From: Winogradskya consettensis
Lineage (GTDB): Bacteria > Actinomycetota > Actinomycetes > Mycobacteriales > Micromonosporaceae
Length of the DNA stretch: 64,000 nucleotides
Direction of reading: 5' to 3'
NCBI RefSeq assembly: GCF_018332715.1
Contig: NZ_BOQP01000008.1
Coordinates: forward strand, 496,001 to 560,000
Numbering within the stretch: position 1 is the stretch's first letter; every line of letters begins with the position of its first letter. Positions 53,243 through 62,157 of the stretch are shown here, one piece after another. The notes under the pieces are model-generated. The model was not told the origin of the DNA. It saw only the letters and a program-made list of their open reading frames with translations, and searched no databases. The position numbers and the translations under genes are program-made.

Positions 53243-54400
53243 TTGGCGACTTACGACGTCATCGTGGTGGGGCTGGGCGGCATGGGTAGCTCGGCCGCCT
53301 ATCACCTCGCCGCCCGCGGCAAACGGGTCCTCGGCCTGGAGAAATTCGGCCCCGCCCACGATCAGGGCGCCAGCCACGGCGGCTCCCGGATCACGCGGCA
53401 GTCCTACTTCGAGAGCCCGGAATACGTGCCGCTGCTGCTGCGGGCCTACGAGTTGTGGGACGGCCTGAAGCAGGACTCCGGCCGCGACGTGATCAGCCTG
53501 ACCGGCGGGGTGATGGTCGGGCGCCCGGAGAGCCTGACCGTCGCCGGCAGCCTGCGCAGCGCCCAGCAGTGGGGCCTGGAGCACGAGATGCTCGACGCCG
53601 GGCAGCTGCGCCGCCGCTTCCCGGCCATGGCGCCCGGCCCGCAGGAGGTGGCTCTCTACGAGGCGAAGGCCGGTTTCGTACGCCCGGAGGAGACCGTCTC
53701 GGCCCACCTGGAACTGGCGGCGAAGCACGGCGCGGACCTGCACTTCCACGAGCCGATGACGAGCTGGGAGACCACCGCCGACGGCGGCGTGCGGGTGGAG
53801 ACTGCGTCGGGGAGCTACACCGCCGGGCACCTGGTCGTCACGCCCGGCCCGTGGGCGCCGGAGCTGCTCGCCGAGCTCGGTGTGCCGTTCCTGATCGAGC
53901 GGCAGGTGCAGTACTGGTTCCAGCCGGGTGGCGGGGTCGGGCCCTTCGAGCCGGCGAACTTCCCGATCTACATCTGGGAGGACGCCGACGGGAGCCAGGT
54001 CTACGGTTTCCCGGCGATCGACGGCCCGGACGGCGGCGCGAAGATCGCGTTCTTCCGCCGGGGTGTGCCGACCACCCCGGCGACCATCGACCGCGAGGTG
54101 CATCAGCCCGAGATCGACGCCATGGCCGAGCGCACCCGGCGGCACTTCCCGGACCTGCCCGGCACGTTCCTGCGCGCGAAGACCTGTCTCTACAGCAACA
54201 CACCGGACGAGCACTTCGTCATCGCCCCGCACCCGGGCTCCACGTCGGTGACGGTGGCCTGCGGTTTCTCCGGGCACGGCTTCAAATTCGTCCCGGTGGT
54301 CGGCGAGATCCTCGCCGACCTGGCGACCACGGGCGCGACGGCGCACCCGATCGCCCTGTTCGATCCGCACCGTTTCGCGTCGCACCTGACCCAGGGGTGA
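53243..54400 (+). CDS. Monomeric sarcosine oxidase (MSOX/SolA family)
   Basis: This 385-aa flavoenzyme has [14 protein letters not shown] near the N-terminus, [13 protein letters not shown], and C315 in [20 protein letters not shown], the covalent-FAD cysteine of monomeric sarcosine oxidase. It oxidises sarcosine to glycine, formaldehyde and hydrogen peroxide; N-methyl-tryptophan oxidases look similar. TTG 53243 is used, since ATYDVIVVG is the family N-terminus. Gap to upstream gene is 12 nt; the Rieske gene follows within 10 nt. Confidence 0.92.
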   Translation: MATYDVIVVGLGGMGSSAAYHLAARGKRVLGLEKFGPAHDQGASHGGSRITRQSYFESPEYVPLLLRAYELWDGLKQDSGRDVISLTGGVMVGRPESLTVAGSLRSAQQWGLEHEMLDAGQLRRRFPAMAPGPQEVALYEAKAGFVRPEETVSAHLELAAKHGADLHFHEPMTSWETTADGGVRVETASGSYTAGHLVVTPGPWAPELLAELGVPFLIERQVQYWFQPGGGVGPFEPANFPIYIWEDADGSQVYGFPAIDGPDGGAKIAFFRRGVPTTPATIDREVHQPEIDAMAERTRRHFPDLPGTFLRAKTCLYSNTPDEHFVIAPHPGSTSVTVACGFSGHGFKFVPVVGEILADLATTGATAHPIALFDPHRFASHLTQG

Positions 54401-54406
54401 GTGCAC

Positions 54407-55507
54407 ATGAGCAGTCTTCTTCCGACGCTGCCAGGCCACTACTACACCGACCCTTCCCTCTTCGCGGTCGAACAGGACCGCATCTTCGCCGCCATGTGGT
54501 TCTGCGTGGTGCGCTCGTCGGACATCGCCACCCCCGGCGCCTTCCGCACGGTGCCGGTCGGGGGCGAGTCGGTGCTGGTGACCCGCAACTCCGCCGGAGC
54601 GGCCCGGGCCTTCCTCAACGTGTGCCGTCATCGTGGAGCCCAGCTTTGTGCCTCCCCTGAGGGGAGTGTCAAGCGCACTTTCCGTTGCGCGTATCACGCC
54701 TGGGCGTACGACCTGGACGGCCGGCTGGTGGCCGCACCGAACCTGGTCAAGATGCCCGACGTCGACCGGGTCGAATACGGTCTCCGCAACGTCCACGTTC
54801 GCGAATGGCTCGGCTACGTCTGGGTCTGCCTCGCGGACGTTCCGCCGTCGTTCGAGGACGAGGTGCAGGGCGCCTGCGTGGAGCGGCTGGGGGACCTGGC
54901 CTCGGTCGAGCGGTACGGCATCGCCGATCTCGCCGTCGGCAGGCGCATCCGCTACGACGTGAAGGCCAACTGGAAGCTCATCATCGAGAACTTCATGGAG
55001 TGCTACCACTGCGCGACGATCCACCCCGAGCTGACCCACGTCCTGCCGGAGTTCGCCGGGGGCTACGCGGCGCAGTCGTACGTCGGGCACGGCGCGGAAT
55101 TCGGCCCGGACGTCCAGGGCTTCACCGTCGACGGCAGCGCCGGGGTGCAGACCATCGCCGGCATCGACGAGTCCCAGGACCGCCGCTACTTCGCCGTCAC
55201 GATCAAACCGCAGGTCTTCATCAACCTCGTCCCCGACCACGTCATCATCCACCGCATGTTCCCGCTCGCCGTGGACCGCACGATCGTGGAGTGCGACTGG
55301 CTCTACCTGCCGTCGGTGGTCGAGTCGGGCGTCGACCTCTCCCGCTCGGTCGAGCTCTTCGACCTCGTCAACCGCCAGGACTTCGAGGCCTGCGAGAGCT
55401 GCCAGCCGGGCATGGCCTCCCGCTCGTACGCCCGGGGCGGTGTGCTGGTCCCCAGCGAGCACCACATCTCCGAGTTCCACGAGTGGGCCCGCTCGAAGAT
55501 CGCGTGA
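54407..55507 (+). CDS. gbcA: Glycine betaine demethylase Rieske oxygenase
   Basis: This 366-aa alpha subunit has the Rieske motif C73-x-H75...C94-x-x-H97 (NVCRHRGAQLC, FRCAYHAWAY) and a non-heme iron site (NFMECYHCATIHPEL). It is of the GbcA/stachydrine demethylase type, which oxidises glycine betaine to dimethylglycine and formaldehyde. ATG 54407 with GGGGTGA upstream is chosen over GTG 54401. Its normal reductase, GbcB, is not encoded in the window. Last gene of the operon, followed by a hairpin. Confidence 0.9.
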   Translation: MSSLLPTLPGHYYTDPSLFAVEQDRIFAAMWFCVVRSSDIATPGAFRTVPVGGESVLVTRNSAGAARAFLNVCRHRGAQLCASPEGSVKRTFRCAYHAWAYDLDGRLVAAPNLVKMPDVDRVEYGLRNVHVREWLGYVWVCLADVPPSFEDEVQGACVERLGDLASVERYGIADLAVGRRIRYDVKANWKLIIENFMECYHCATIHPELTHVLPEFAGGYAAQSYVGHGAEFGPDVQGFTVDGSAGVQTIAGIDESQDRRYFAVTIKPQVFINLVPDHVIIHRMFPLAVDRTIVECDWLYLPSVVESGVDLSRSVELFDLVNRQDFEACESCQPGMASRSYARGGVLVPSEHHISEFHEWARSKIA

Positions 55508-55510
55508 GAA

Positions 55511-55548
55511 CGCCGGGGCCCCCGGCAACCCTCCGGAGGCCCCGGGCG
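55511..55548 (+). terminator. Terminator hairpin of the betaine operon
   Basis: CGCCGGGGCC pairs with GGCCCCGGGCG (one bulged G) around a 17-nt loop directly after the gbcA stop. No T-tract follows. Confidence 0.6.
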
Positions 55549-55555
55549 CAGAATC

Positions 55556-56734
55556 ATGATCATGCCGGCTGACTTCACGCTCCGGTCGGTCGCGCTCACC
55601 GCGTACGGTCCGTCGTTGCTCTATGGGTTCTCCTCGGGTCTGACCGCGCCGGTGATCGCGCTCACCGCGATCCACCGCGGGGCTTCCGTTGCCGTTGCCG
55701 GGCTGATCGTGGCGCTGATGGGGATCGGCTCGCTCGTGGCGAACATCCCCGCGGGCGTGCTCACCACGCGGTACGGCGAACGCCTCGCCATGATCGGCGC
55801 CTCCGTCCTCACGGCGGTGGGGCTGGGGCTCTGCGTGATCGACGTGGGGCTGTGGCCGTTCGCTGCCGGGGTGCTGGCGATCGGCGTGGCCGGGGCGGTG
55901 TTCCAGCTGGCGCGGCAGTCGTACCTGACGGAAGTGGTGCCGTTCGGTATGCGGGCGCGGGCGATGTCCACGCTCGGCGGCGTGGTGCGGATCGGCTCGT
56001 TCGTGGGTGCGTTCGCCGGAGCGGGGGCGATCACGCTATGGGGGCTCGACAGCGCGTACGTGCTGGCCCTGATCGCCATCGCCATCGCCGGAGTGATCAC
56101 CTACGCGGTGCCGGACCTCACCGACCACGCTGCCACTGCCGCGGGAAGGGGCACGGTCTCGACCTGGTCGATCATCAAGGACCACAGGGGTACGCTCGCC
56201 ACGCTCGGCGCCGGGGTCCTGCTGCTCGCAGCGATCCGGCAGACCCGTCAGGTGGTGGTCCCGCTCTGGGCCGAGCACCTGCACCTGAGTCCCAGCACGT
56301 CATCGGTCCTGTTCGGCGTCTCCGGCGCGATCGAGGCGCTCGCGTTCTACCCCGCCGGGCTGGTCATGGACCGCTGGGGCCGGCGCGCCGTCGCCGTCCC
56401 CTGCACCCTGATCATGGGCGTGTCGTTCCTGGTCATGCCGCTCACCCACGCGGCGGTCACCCTCGGCGTGGTCGCGGTCGTGATGGGCCTGGGCAACGGG
56501 ATCGGCTCCGGCATCATCAACACGCTGGGCGCCGACAGCGCCCCCGCGCTCGGCCGCCCCACCTTCCTCGGGGTCTGGCGTGAGCTGGCCGACGGCGGCG
56601 CGGCGCTCGGCCCGCTGCTACTCTCCGCGGTGACGGGCATCGCGGGCCTCGCCGGCGGCATCGCGGTCTCCGGCCTGGTCGGGCTCGCTGCCGCGGCCGT
56701 GCTCTACCGCTTCGCGCCGAGAAGAATCCAGTAA
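55556..56734 (+). CDS. MFS transporter
   Basis: This 392-aa protein has 12 predicted membrane helices and a general MFS layout: motif-A-like VLTTRYGERLAMIG between helices 2 and 3 and VMDRWGRRAVAVP between helices 8 and 9. Substrate cannot be read. It begins only a few bases after the betaine-operon terminator, so it may be separately expressed. ATG 55556 or 55562. Its 3' end overlaps the convergent GNAT gene by 31 nt. Confidence 0.88.
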   Translation: MIMPADFTLRSVALTAYGPSLLYGFSSGLTAPVIALTAIHRGASVAVAGLIVALMGIGSLVANIPAGVLTTRYGERLAMIGASVLTAVGLGLCVIDVGLWPFAAGVLAIGVAGAVFQLARQSYLTEVVPFGMRARAMSTLGGVVRIGSFVGAFAGAGAITLWGLDSAYVLALIAIAIAGVITYAVPDLTDHAATAAGRGTVSTWSIIKDHRGTLATLGAGVLLLAAIRQTRQVVVPLWAEHLHLSPSTSSVLFGVSGAIEALAFYPAGLVMDRWGRRAVAVPCTLIMGVSFLVMPLTHAAVTLGVVAVVMGLGNGIGSGIINTLGADSAPALGRPTFLGVWRELADGGAALGPLLLSAVTGIAGLAGGIAVSGLVGLAAAAVLYRFAPRRIQ

Positions 56735-57189
56735 CGCCGGGCACCCTTACGGACATCGTCGAGTACGCCGCCCTGGCTCTCGATCGTCCGCGCCGACGCC
56801 TCGTTCCCGTCCGCGCACAGCACCAGAACCCGCTCCAGCCCCAGCTCCCGGGCCTCTCCGAGCATCGCGCCCAGCGCCCAGCTCGCCAGCCCCCGCCGCC
56901 GCGCACCCGGGCGGATGCCGTACCCGAGATGCCCCATCGGCGGAGCCGACCCGTCCGGTTGCTGACGCAGCGCGATCCCGCCCTGCACCCGGCCGTCCTC
57001 GACGACCCACCGGAACAGCGCCGGCGAAGCCGCCAGCCGCGCCGTCCAGGCCGCGAACCCCGCCCCGGACTCGACCTCGTCACCGTCCTGCAGCCCGAAC
57101 CCGTCCTCGTGCCGCCCAGGCCCCCACTCCCGGTGCGCCTCCAGCCACGCGGCGTGCAGACGGACGGTGGGCTCAACCAGCTCGGGCAT
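56704..57189 (-). CDS. GNAT family acetyltransferase
   Basis: This 161-aa protein has a GNAT fold with motif A (LGYGIRPGARRRGLASWALGAMLGEARELGLERVLVLC) including the Q/RxxGxG/A loop, and motif B (NEASARTIESQGGVLDD). The acceptor is unknown. ATG 57189. Convergent overlap of 31 nt with the MFS gene. Confidence 0.9.
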   Translation of the reverse strand: MPELVEPTVRLHAAWLEAHREWGPGRHEDGFGLQDGDEVESGAGFAAWTARLAASPALFRWVVEDGRVQGGIALRQQPDGSAPPMGHLGYGIRPGARRRGLASWALGAMLGEARELGLERVLVLCADGNEASARTIESQGGVLDDVRKGARRYWILLGAKR

Positions 57190-57221
57190 CCGACGACGAT
57201 AGCGCCGCCTATGCTGGCCCG

Positions 57222-57614
57222 GTGCAGATCAACCTCGTGTCCCTGATCGTCGAGGCGTACGACCCCGCGATCGAGTTCTTCACCCGGGCCCTCGGCTTCG
57301 ACCTCGTCGAGGATTCCGCGTCGCTGACGAACGACGGCCGCCCCAAGCGCTGGGTCGTGGTCCGGCCGCCGGGTGCGGAGACCGGCATCCTGCTCGCCCA
57401 GGCCGACGGCGAGGAGCAGCGCGCCGCGATCGGCAAGCAGCTCGCCGGACGGGTCGGGTTCTTCCTCACCGTCGACGACTTCGACGAGCAGTACCAGCGG
57501 ATGGTCGAGGCCGGGGTCGAGTTCCTGGAGGAGCCGCGCTCCGAGCCGTACGGCAAGGTCGTCGTCTTCCGCGACATCGCCGGCAACTCCTGGGACCTGC
57601 TCGGTCCCGCCTGA
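57222..57614 (+). CDS. VOC family protein (glyoxalase/bleomycin-resistance fold)
   Basis: This 130-aa protein has the paired beta-alpha-beta modules of the VOC family: VSLIVEAYDPAIEFFTRALGFDLVEDSAS, KRWVVVRPPGAETGILLAQ, and GFFLTVDDFDEQYQRMVEAGVEFLEEPRSEPYGKVVVFRDIAGNSWDLL. Usual metal-ligand positions are partly conserved; activity unknown. GTG 57222. It is divergent from the GNAT gene and stands alone. Confidence 0.9.
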   Translation: MQINLVSLIVEAYDPAIEFFTRALGFDLVEDSASLTNDGRPKRWVVVRPPGAETGILLAQADGEEQRAAIGKQLAGRVGFFLTVDDFDEQYQRMVEAGVEFLEEPRSEPYGKVVVFRDIAGNSWDLLGPA

Positions 57615-57617
57615 CGC

Positions 57618-58265
57618 TCAGGCGGAGAGCAGTCCGTCGACCAGGGCGCGGAGCCCCCGGGGATAGGTGTCGCGGGCTGCCAGGGCGGGCCATCGGGGAC
57701 CGATGGCTGCCAGGTGCGGGAGCTCGGCGGCGTCGAAGGCGGTGAAGTCGCCGTCGGCGCGGCGCCGGGCGGAGCGGACGAGGATCTCGCCGACCGTGTA
57801 GTACCAGATGCCGCGGAAGACGTCGACGGCCTGCTCCTGCGTACACCCGTGGTCGACGGCACCGGCGATGACGGCCTCGACGAGGCGCAGGGCGGGCCGG
57901 CCGAGCAGGCCGACAAAACCGTCGGTGGTGAGGATCCCGGTGACCCAGGGCCAGGCGGCGAGCGCGTCGTGCATCGCGGTCGCCGCCGCGAGGATCCGGT
58001 CCCTCGGATCGTCGGGCAGATCCCACTGCGGGAGCTCCTCCGCGTACGCGTTGAGCAGCTGAAGCAGCAGATCCTCCTTGTCCCGCACGTGGTGGTAGAG
58101 GGTCGTCGACCCGATGCCCAGCTCGGCGGCCAGCCCGCGCACGGTCAGTTTCTCCCAGCCGTCCCGGTCGATCAGCCGTCGCGTGGCGGCCAGGATCTGC
58201 GCCCGGGAGGTCACGGGCGGGCGGCCGGTGCGGCCCTGCGGGGAGTCTGATCGGGGCACCGGCAC
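57618..58265 (-). CDS. TetR/AcrR family repressor of the divergent MFS
   Basis: This 215-aa regulator has a TetR DNA-binding domain (about 20–65: AATRRLIDRDGWEKLTVRGLAAELGIGSTTLYHHVRDKEDLLLQLLNAYA) and a TetR_C_1-type ligand domain. GTG 58265. It is divergent from a DHA2-type MFS gene 57 bp away. A 22-bp palindrome across that gene's start codon is the probable binding site. Confidence 0.92.
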   Translation of the reverse strand: MPVPRSDSPQGRTGRPPVTSRAQILAATRRLIDRDGWEKLTVRGLAAELGIGSTTLYHHVRDKEDLLLQLLNAYAEELPQWDLPDDPRDRILAAATAMHDALAAWPWVTGILTTDGFVGLLGRPALRLVEAVIAGAVDHGCTQEQAVDVFRGIWYYTVGEILVRSARRRADGDFTAFDAAELPHLAAIGPRWPALAARDTYPRGLRALVDGLLSA

Positions 58266-58312
58266 ATTGTCGCTTTTCCCGAGCGCTCGACAGCGGGCAA
58301 CCCCGTCACCTA

Positions 58313-58334
58313 CTTTCGGAACATGTTCCTAAAG
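58313..58334. promoter_or_regulatory. 22-bp palindrome over the MFS start codon
   Basis: CTTTCGGAAC and GTTCCTAAAG flank AT; ten of eleven base pairs are symmetric. The MFS ATG (58323) sits in the centre. A repressor bound here would cover the transcription start of a leaderless or short-leader transcript. Confidence 0.65.
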
Positions 58335-59723
58335 TCATCGGGCGCCACCCTCGCCGCGGTCGCCGTCGTGCAGTTCATGGTCTCCGTGGACCTCTCGGTC
58401 GTGAACGTCGGACTCCCCCGCATCGCCAGCGGCCTCGGCTTCAGCGCTGCCGGGCTGACCTGGGTGATCCACGCCTATGCCCTGGCCTTCGGCGGTCTGC
58501 TCCTGCTCGGAGGCAAAGCAGCCGACAGGTACGGCCGCAAGCGCGTCCTTCTCGCCGGGCTGGCGGCGTTCGGCGTCGCCTCCCTCGCCGGCGGCTTCGC
58601 CCAGAACCCCGGCCAGCTCGTGGCGGCCCGCGCCGCCCAGGGCATCGGCGCCGCCGCCCTGGCACCCGCGGCGCTGGCCCTGCTGACCGCCACATTTCCC
58701 ACCGGCAGGCCGCGGCTGCGCGCGTTCGGGGTGTGGAGTGCGATGAACGCGGCCGGGGGCGCGCTCGGCGTCCTGATCGGCGGCGTGCTCACCGAATACG
58801 CCGGCTGGCGCTGGGTGATGTTCGTCAGCGTCCCGATGGCCGCCACCGCCCTGGCCCTCACCGCACGCGGTGTCACCGCCGACCGGCCCGTGGCCCCGGA
58901 CGGCCGCCCGGACGTGTGGGGCGCGATCCTCGCCACGGCCGGAACGGGTCTACTGGTATTCGGCACAGTGCGCACCGACCGGTACGCCTGGACCTCCCCG
59001 GTCACCCTGCTGACGCTGGCGATCGCCGCCGCCCTGCTGACCGCTTTCGTCCTCGTCGAACGCCGGACCACCCGCGACCCGCTGATCCGCCCCGGGCTGC
59101 TCGCCGGACGCCCGGTCGCCGGCGCCAACGCGTACAACCTGCTGCTCGGCGCCGCCATGACAGCGGCGTTCTACTTCGCCTCGCTCTACCTGCAGCGCGT
59201 CCTGGAGATCGGCCCCGCACGGACCGGGCTCATGTTCCTGCCGTTCGCCCTCGGCGTCATCGCCGGCGCCGTCCTCGCCGTCAAGCTCGGCGCCCGCCAC
59301 ACACCCCGGGCCCTGCTGATCGCCGGAGCCCTCCTGGCCGCCGCCGGATTCGCCTGGTTCAGCCTGATCAGCCCCGGCGGCACGTTCACCACCGACATCC
59401 TCGGCCCGTCGATCGTGGCCGGCACCGGCTTCGGCATCTGCCTCGGCACGGTCGTCGCCACCGCCACCGCCGGCGTCGCACCCCACGAAGCCGGAGCGGC
59501 CTCCAGCCTGCTCAACAGCTCCCGTCAGATCGGCGCCTCCCTGGGACTCGCCGCTCTCAGCACCGCCGCCCAGCACCGCACGGGCACCACCCCCACCCCG
59601 CAGACCCTCACCGACGGGTACGCCTTCGCGTTCACCCTCAGCGCCGCACTCCTGCTCGCCGCGGCCCTCATCGCGTTCACGGTCCTGCGAGACCGCCACC
59701 CGGTAACCCTCACCGCGCCGTGA
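58323..59723 (+). CDS. DHA2-family MFS exporter (14 TM)
   Basis: This 466-aa exporter has 14 likely membrane helices and DHA2 motifs: VQFMVSVDLSVVNVGLPRIASGL, GGKAADRYGRKRVLLAGL, ARAAQGIGAAALAPAALALL, and NAAGGALGVLIGGVLTEYAGWRW. It probably exports a toxic compound. ATG 58323 lies in a TetR-type palindrome; no ribosome site is visible, which fits a leaderless transcript. Regulated by the divergent TetR protein (inference). Confidence 0.92.
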   Translation: MFLKSSGATLAAVAVVQFMVSVDLSVVNVGLPRIASGLGFSAAGLTWVIHAYALAFGGLLLLGGKAADRYGRKRVLLAGLAAFGVASLAGGFAQNPGQLVAARAAQGIGAAALAPAALALLTATFPTGRPRLRAFGVWSAMNAAGGALGVLIGGVLTEYAGWRWVMFVSVPMAATALALTARGVTADRPVAPDGRPDVWGAILATAGTGLLVFGTVRTDRYAWTSPVTLLTLAIAAALLTAFVLVERRTTRDPLIRPGLLAGRPVAGANAYNLLLGAAMTAAFYFASLYLQRVLEIGPARTGLMFLPFALGVIAGAVLAVKLGARHTPRALLIAGALLAAAGFAWFSLISPGGTFTTDILGPSIVAGTGFGICLGTVVATATAGVAPHEAGAASSLLNSSRQIGASLGLAALSTAAQHRTGTTPTPQTLTDGYAFAFTLSAALLLAAALIAFTVLRDRHPVTLTAP

Positions 59724-60177
59724 TGTTGCCGATCATCCGCCGCATCACCCTGAGCGCGGCGACGTACTCCTCATCGGACACACCCTCGTGAACCTGCCCC
59801 CGCATCCCGGTCACCAACTCCTTGATCCGCGCCTGCCCGTCCCGCCCCGCCCCCGTCAGCGACAACCGCCCGGCCTCATCCGCCGAGACCCATCCCCGCG
59901 CGAGCAGCTGGTCCACCGCCCGCGGCACGTCATGCGGGGTGTCCGCGACATCCGCCAGCTGCGCGGTGACCTCGTCGCGGGTGAGACCAGCACCCTGATC
60001 CACCCGGGTCAGCGTCCACCACTGCGGCTGCGTGACATCGATGCCGGCCATGGCGTCCCGCAGGTGATTCACCACCGCCTTGTGCAGCGCCCCACTCCAA
60101 TACCCGATCGGCTGCGCCGCGAGCGCCTCATCCGCCGCGAAAGGATCCGCCGTCGCCTGCACCCCACGCAATTCCAT
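59710..60177 (-). CDS. MarR-like winged-helix regulator
   Basis: This 155-aa protein has a MarR-like winged helix: ALHKAVVNHLRDAMAGIDVTQPQWWTLTRVD, LTRDEVTAQLADVADTPHDVPRAVDQLLARGWVSADEAGRLSLTGAG, then a C-terminal helix with SDEEYVAALRVMRRMIGN. ATG 60177. It overlaps the convergent MFS 3' end by 14 nt and is divergent from an unknown gene across 24 bp containing ACACTAGTGT. Confidence 0.88.
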   Translation of the reverse strand: MELRGVQATADPFAADEALAAQPIGYWSGALHKAVVNHLRDAMAGIDVTQPQWWTLTRVDQGAGLTRDEVTAQLADVADTPHDVPRAVDQLLARGWVSADEAGRLSLTGAGRDGQARIKELVTGMRGQVHEGVSDEEYVAALRVMRRMIGNITAR

Positions 60178-60184
60178 ACCGTCG

Positions 60185-60194
60185 ACACTAGTGT
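60185..60194. promoter_or_regulatory. Palindrome between divergent marR and hypothetical gene
   Basis: ACACTAGTGT is a perfect 10-bp palindrome inside the 24-bp gap of two divergent genes. It may be an autoregulatory MarR site. Its shortness makes chance possible. Confidence 0.4.
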
Positions 60195-60201
60195 TCTTCC
60201 C

Positions 60202-60864
60202 GTGCACATCGAGATCATGGAGGGCCGGCTCGTCGAGGCCTCCGGTACGCACCGACGCGCCTTCGGCGAGTTCACCGGCCCGCACGGCGAGCTCGCCTCG
60301 TACGCGTTCGGCTGGACCACCGGCGACGAGCCACGCGTTGCCACCCTGACCATCGGCATCGGCGCGGGCCATCCGGGCGGCGGCACGTTCCACGCGATGC
60401 TGTCCGAACGCGGGTTCTCGCTCACCGACCAGCCGTTCGAGCAGGTGCCCCAGGGCGGCCCGGACCTCACCGCGGAACAGGCCCGCGCGCACGAGGATCT
60501 GCCGTTCGTGTGGTGGGTCGCCGACCACGTCATGGAACGCGACCGCCGCGCACAATGGATGCGGCACTGGCTCCTGGGCACCAGCGCCGTCCAGACGCTG
60601 GAGGTCTCCGAGCGCCGCGAGCCCGTCCTCCTGATCTCCCACGACGCCGGCGACGACATGTGGCAGCTCATCGGGACGACATCCGCATCCGTCAGCACCG
60701 GCAGGATCGGCCACCTGCACCACGCCGTGGACCACGACCGGACCCTGCTCGACGTCCTCGCCCTGCCACCCGGCCACAGCGCGGAACGAAGCCACGTCGG
60801 GGGCGCCTGGGCCGCTCAGGAGGACAACGGCACGAGCCCGCCCTCAGTGCCAAAGAACAAATAA
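60202..60864 (+). CDS. Hypothetical protein
   Basis: This 220-aa soluble protein was not recognised. Features are EIMEGRLVEASGTHRRAFGEFTGPHGELASYAFGW, LTIGIGAGHPGGGTFHAMLSERGFSLTDQPFEQVP, and LLISHDAGDDMWQLIGTTSASVSTGRIGHLHHAVDHDRTLLDVL. The middle includes many acidic residues and two Trp pairs. GTG 60202. Its end overlaps the convergent neighbour by 49 nt. Its divergent position to marR suggests shared control. Confidence 0.75.
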   Translation: MHIEIMEGRLVEASGTHRRAFGEFTGPHGELASYAFGWTTGDEPRVATLTIGIGAGHPGGGTFHAMLSERGFSLTDQPFEQVPQGGPDLTAEQARAHEDLPFVWWVADHVMERDRRAQWMRHWLLGTSAVQTLEVSERREPVLLISHDAGDDMWQLIGTTSASVSTGRIGHLHHAVDHDRTLLDVLALPPGHSAERSHVGGAWAAQEDNGTSPPSVPKNK

Positions 60865-61517
60865 GGCCGAAGCTCCGGGTACGCGACCAGCACGCGATCC
60901 AGTTCCGCCGGCGCCCCGCCACCCACGGCCAGCACGGGCTGCGCGCCGAGCAGATCGCGCAGCCCCGAATAGGGCCACGCGGTGCTGAGCAGTTTCCTGA
61001 GCTGGACGAGGACAGCCACCGAACCCGGCGGCACCCCGTCAACATAGATGTCCGCGACCGCGGGCAGATTCCAGGCGGCCGTCGTACCGCTGCGCCCGCA
61101 CCCGGGGAAGTGCCTCGCCGCAGCGCCTCCCCGACCACTCCACCATTCCGTGTCGATCACCACGTCGCCGCCCTCGAGCAGGTCCTCCGCCACGACGGGA
61201 GCGGGACCACGGACAGCGACGGCGACAACCTCCTCCGGAAGGACAACGCCGTGCTCCTCGACGTAGTGCGCGAGCCCCTCCGGCCACACGAAATGCTCGC
61301 CGTCGGTCAGCTCGGTGGTCCCGTTCGCAACGCCGCACAGCCGGCACACCGACCACCCCGCCGTGGCGACGAAGCACGTCCCGGACCGCAGATACGTGGC
61401 AACCGCCCGCTGCACGTCGAGGTCGACGCCGGCATCCACAAACTCGCAGACGTCGGGCAGCCCGTCCTCGATCCCCGGCCCGTCCCAGTACCCGATCAGT
61501 CTCAGCGCCCCGGCCAT
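60816..61517 (-). CDS. Hypothetical protein with CxxC
   Basis: This 233-aa soluble protein was not recognised. The N-terminal half includes ATAGWSVCRLCGVANGTTELTDGEHFVWPEGLAHYVEEHGVVLPEEVV, where the CxxC pair could bind zinc. The C-terminal half ends VLVAYPELRPYLFFGTEGGLVPL. Similar unknowns occur in actinomycetes. ATG 61517; it has a 49-nt convergent overlap with its neighbour. Confidence 0.72.
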   Translation of the reverse strand: MAGALRLIGYWDGPGIEDGLPDVCEFVDAGVDLDVQRAVATYLRSGTCFVATAGWSVCRLCGVANGTTELTDGEHFVWPEGLAHYVEEHGVVLPEEVVAVAVRGPAPVVAEDLLEGGDVVIDTEWWSGRGGAAARHFPGCGRSGTTAAWNLPAVADIYVDGVPPGSVAVLVQLRKLLSTAWPYSGLRDLLGAQPVLAVGGGAPAELDRVLVAYPELRPYLFFGTEGGLVPLSS

Positions 61518-61560
61518 TCCCCACCCCCGTCACGTTCAGGCGGCTCACCATAATGCTCTG

Positions 61561-61803
61561 ATGGCTTTCGAGGACGATCTGGCCGACTGGACCCACTGGG
61601 ACGGCGCCGCGTTCCGGCTGGGCAGGGCCCTGGGCCTGTTCACGGACCGGGGTTTCACCGAATCCAAATGGGTCTTCTGGACAGCCAACCCACTGGGCGA
61701 CGGCCTGCACGAAGCCCTGCTGGCCCTCGTGCAGGCGGGCGTGCTCGACCGCCGCGAGGAGCCCGACGACGAGCAATTCCGCTGGCACAGCCCCGATGCC
61801 TGA
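61561..61803 (+). CDS. Small hypothetical protein
   Basis: This 80-aa protein begins MAFEDDLADWTHWDGAAFRLGRALGLF and ends with DDEQFRWHSPDA. It is acidic and Trp-rich with no membrane segment. No family recognised. ATG 61561; divergent from the 233-aa unknown, 43 bp apart. Confidence 0.65.
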   Translation: MAFEDDLADWTHWDGAAFRLGRALGLFTDRGFTESKWVFWTANPLGDGLHEALLALVQAGVLDRREEPDDEQFRWHSPDA

Positions 61804-61806
61804 GCT

Positions 61807-62141
61807 TTACCAGTCGATTGCGGTCTTCACCAGCTCGGCAACCTGGCGCGGAGTGCCGGTACCCGCGTCGACGGTCACGTCCTCGATGCGGGCCTGATCG
61901 AGGACGTGCTCCAGATCGCCGGAGCGTTTCAGGAACCGGCCCAGCCCGGCGGCGTCGGTCGCCTGCCGCCGGATGAGGCGTTGCCGGACGGTCGGCAGGG
62001 CCAGGACCGGCGCAGCCAGTCGACGTCGATGATCGCCAACGGGATCGCGTCCTCGATCAGCAGATCGCCCAGCGCTTCCGCCATGGTTGTCCTGCCCGCA
62101 CCGACGGTGCCCGTGATGAGCAGCGCCCTCGCATCAGCCAC
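61807..62141 (-). pseudogene. P-loop kinase gene, internally deleted and frameshifted
   Basis: GTG 62141 starts a P-loop NTPase (ADARALLITGTVGAGRTTMAEALGD, IDVDWLRRSWP) of the small adenylylsulfate- or chloramphenicol-kinase-like group. After about 55 residues the sense jumps to another phase that gives only the family C-terminus (RFLKRSGDLEHVLDQARIEDVTVDAG, VAELVKTAIDW). The central part, normally about 90 residues, is gone. The Walker A Lys is Arg (GAGRTT). All three defects point to an inactive remnant. Confidence 0.75.
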
Positions 62142-62157
62142 CCGCTGAATCCACGGG

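Noticed and set aside
50513..55675. A 1,720-codon open frame on the minus strand across the betaine operon
   Set aside because: It is the complement of four well-supported plus-strand genes. Its translation is low-complexity Arg/Gly/Asp/Val-rich without domains, as expected from GC-rich codon bias.
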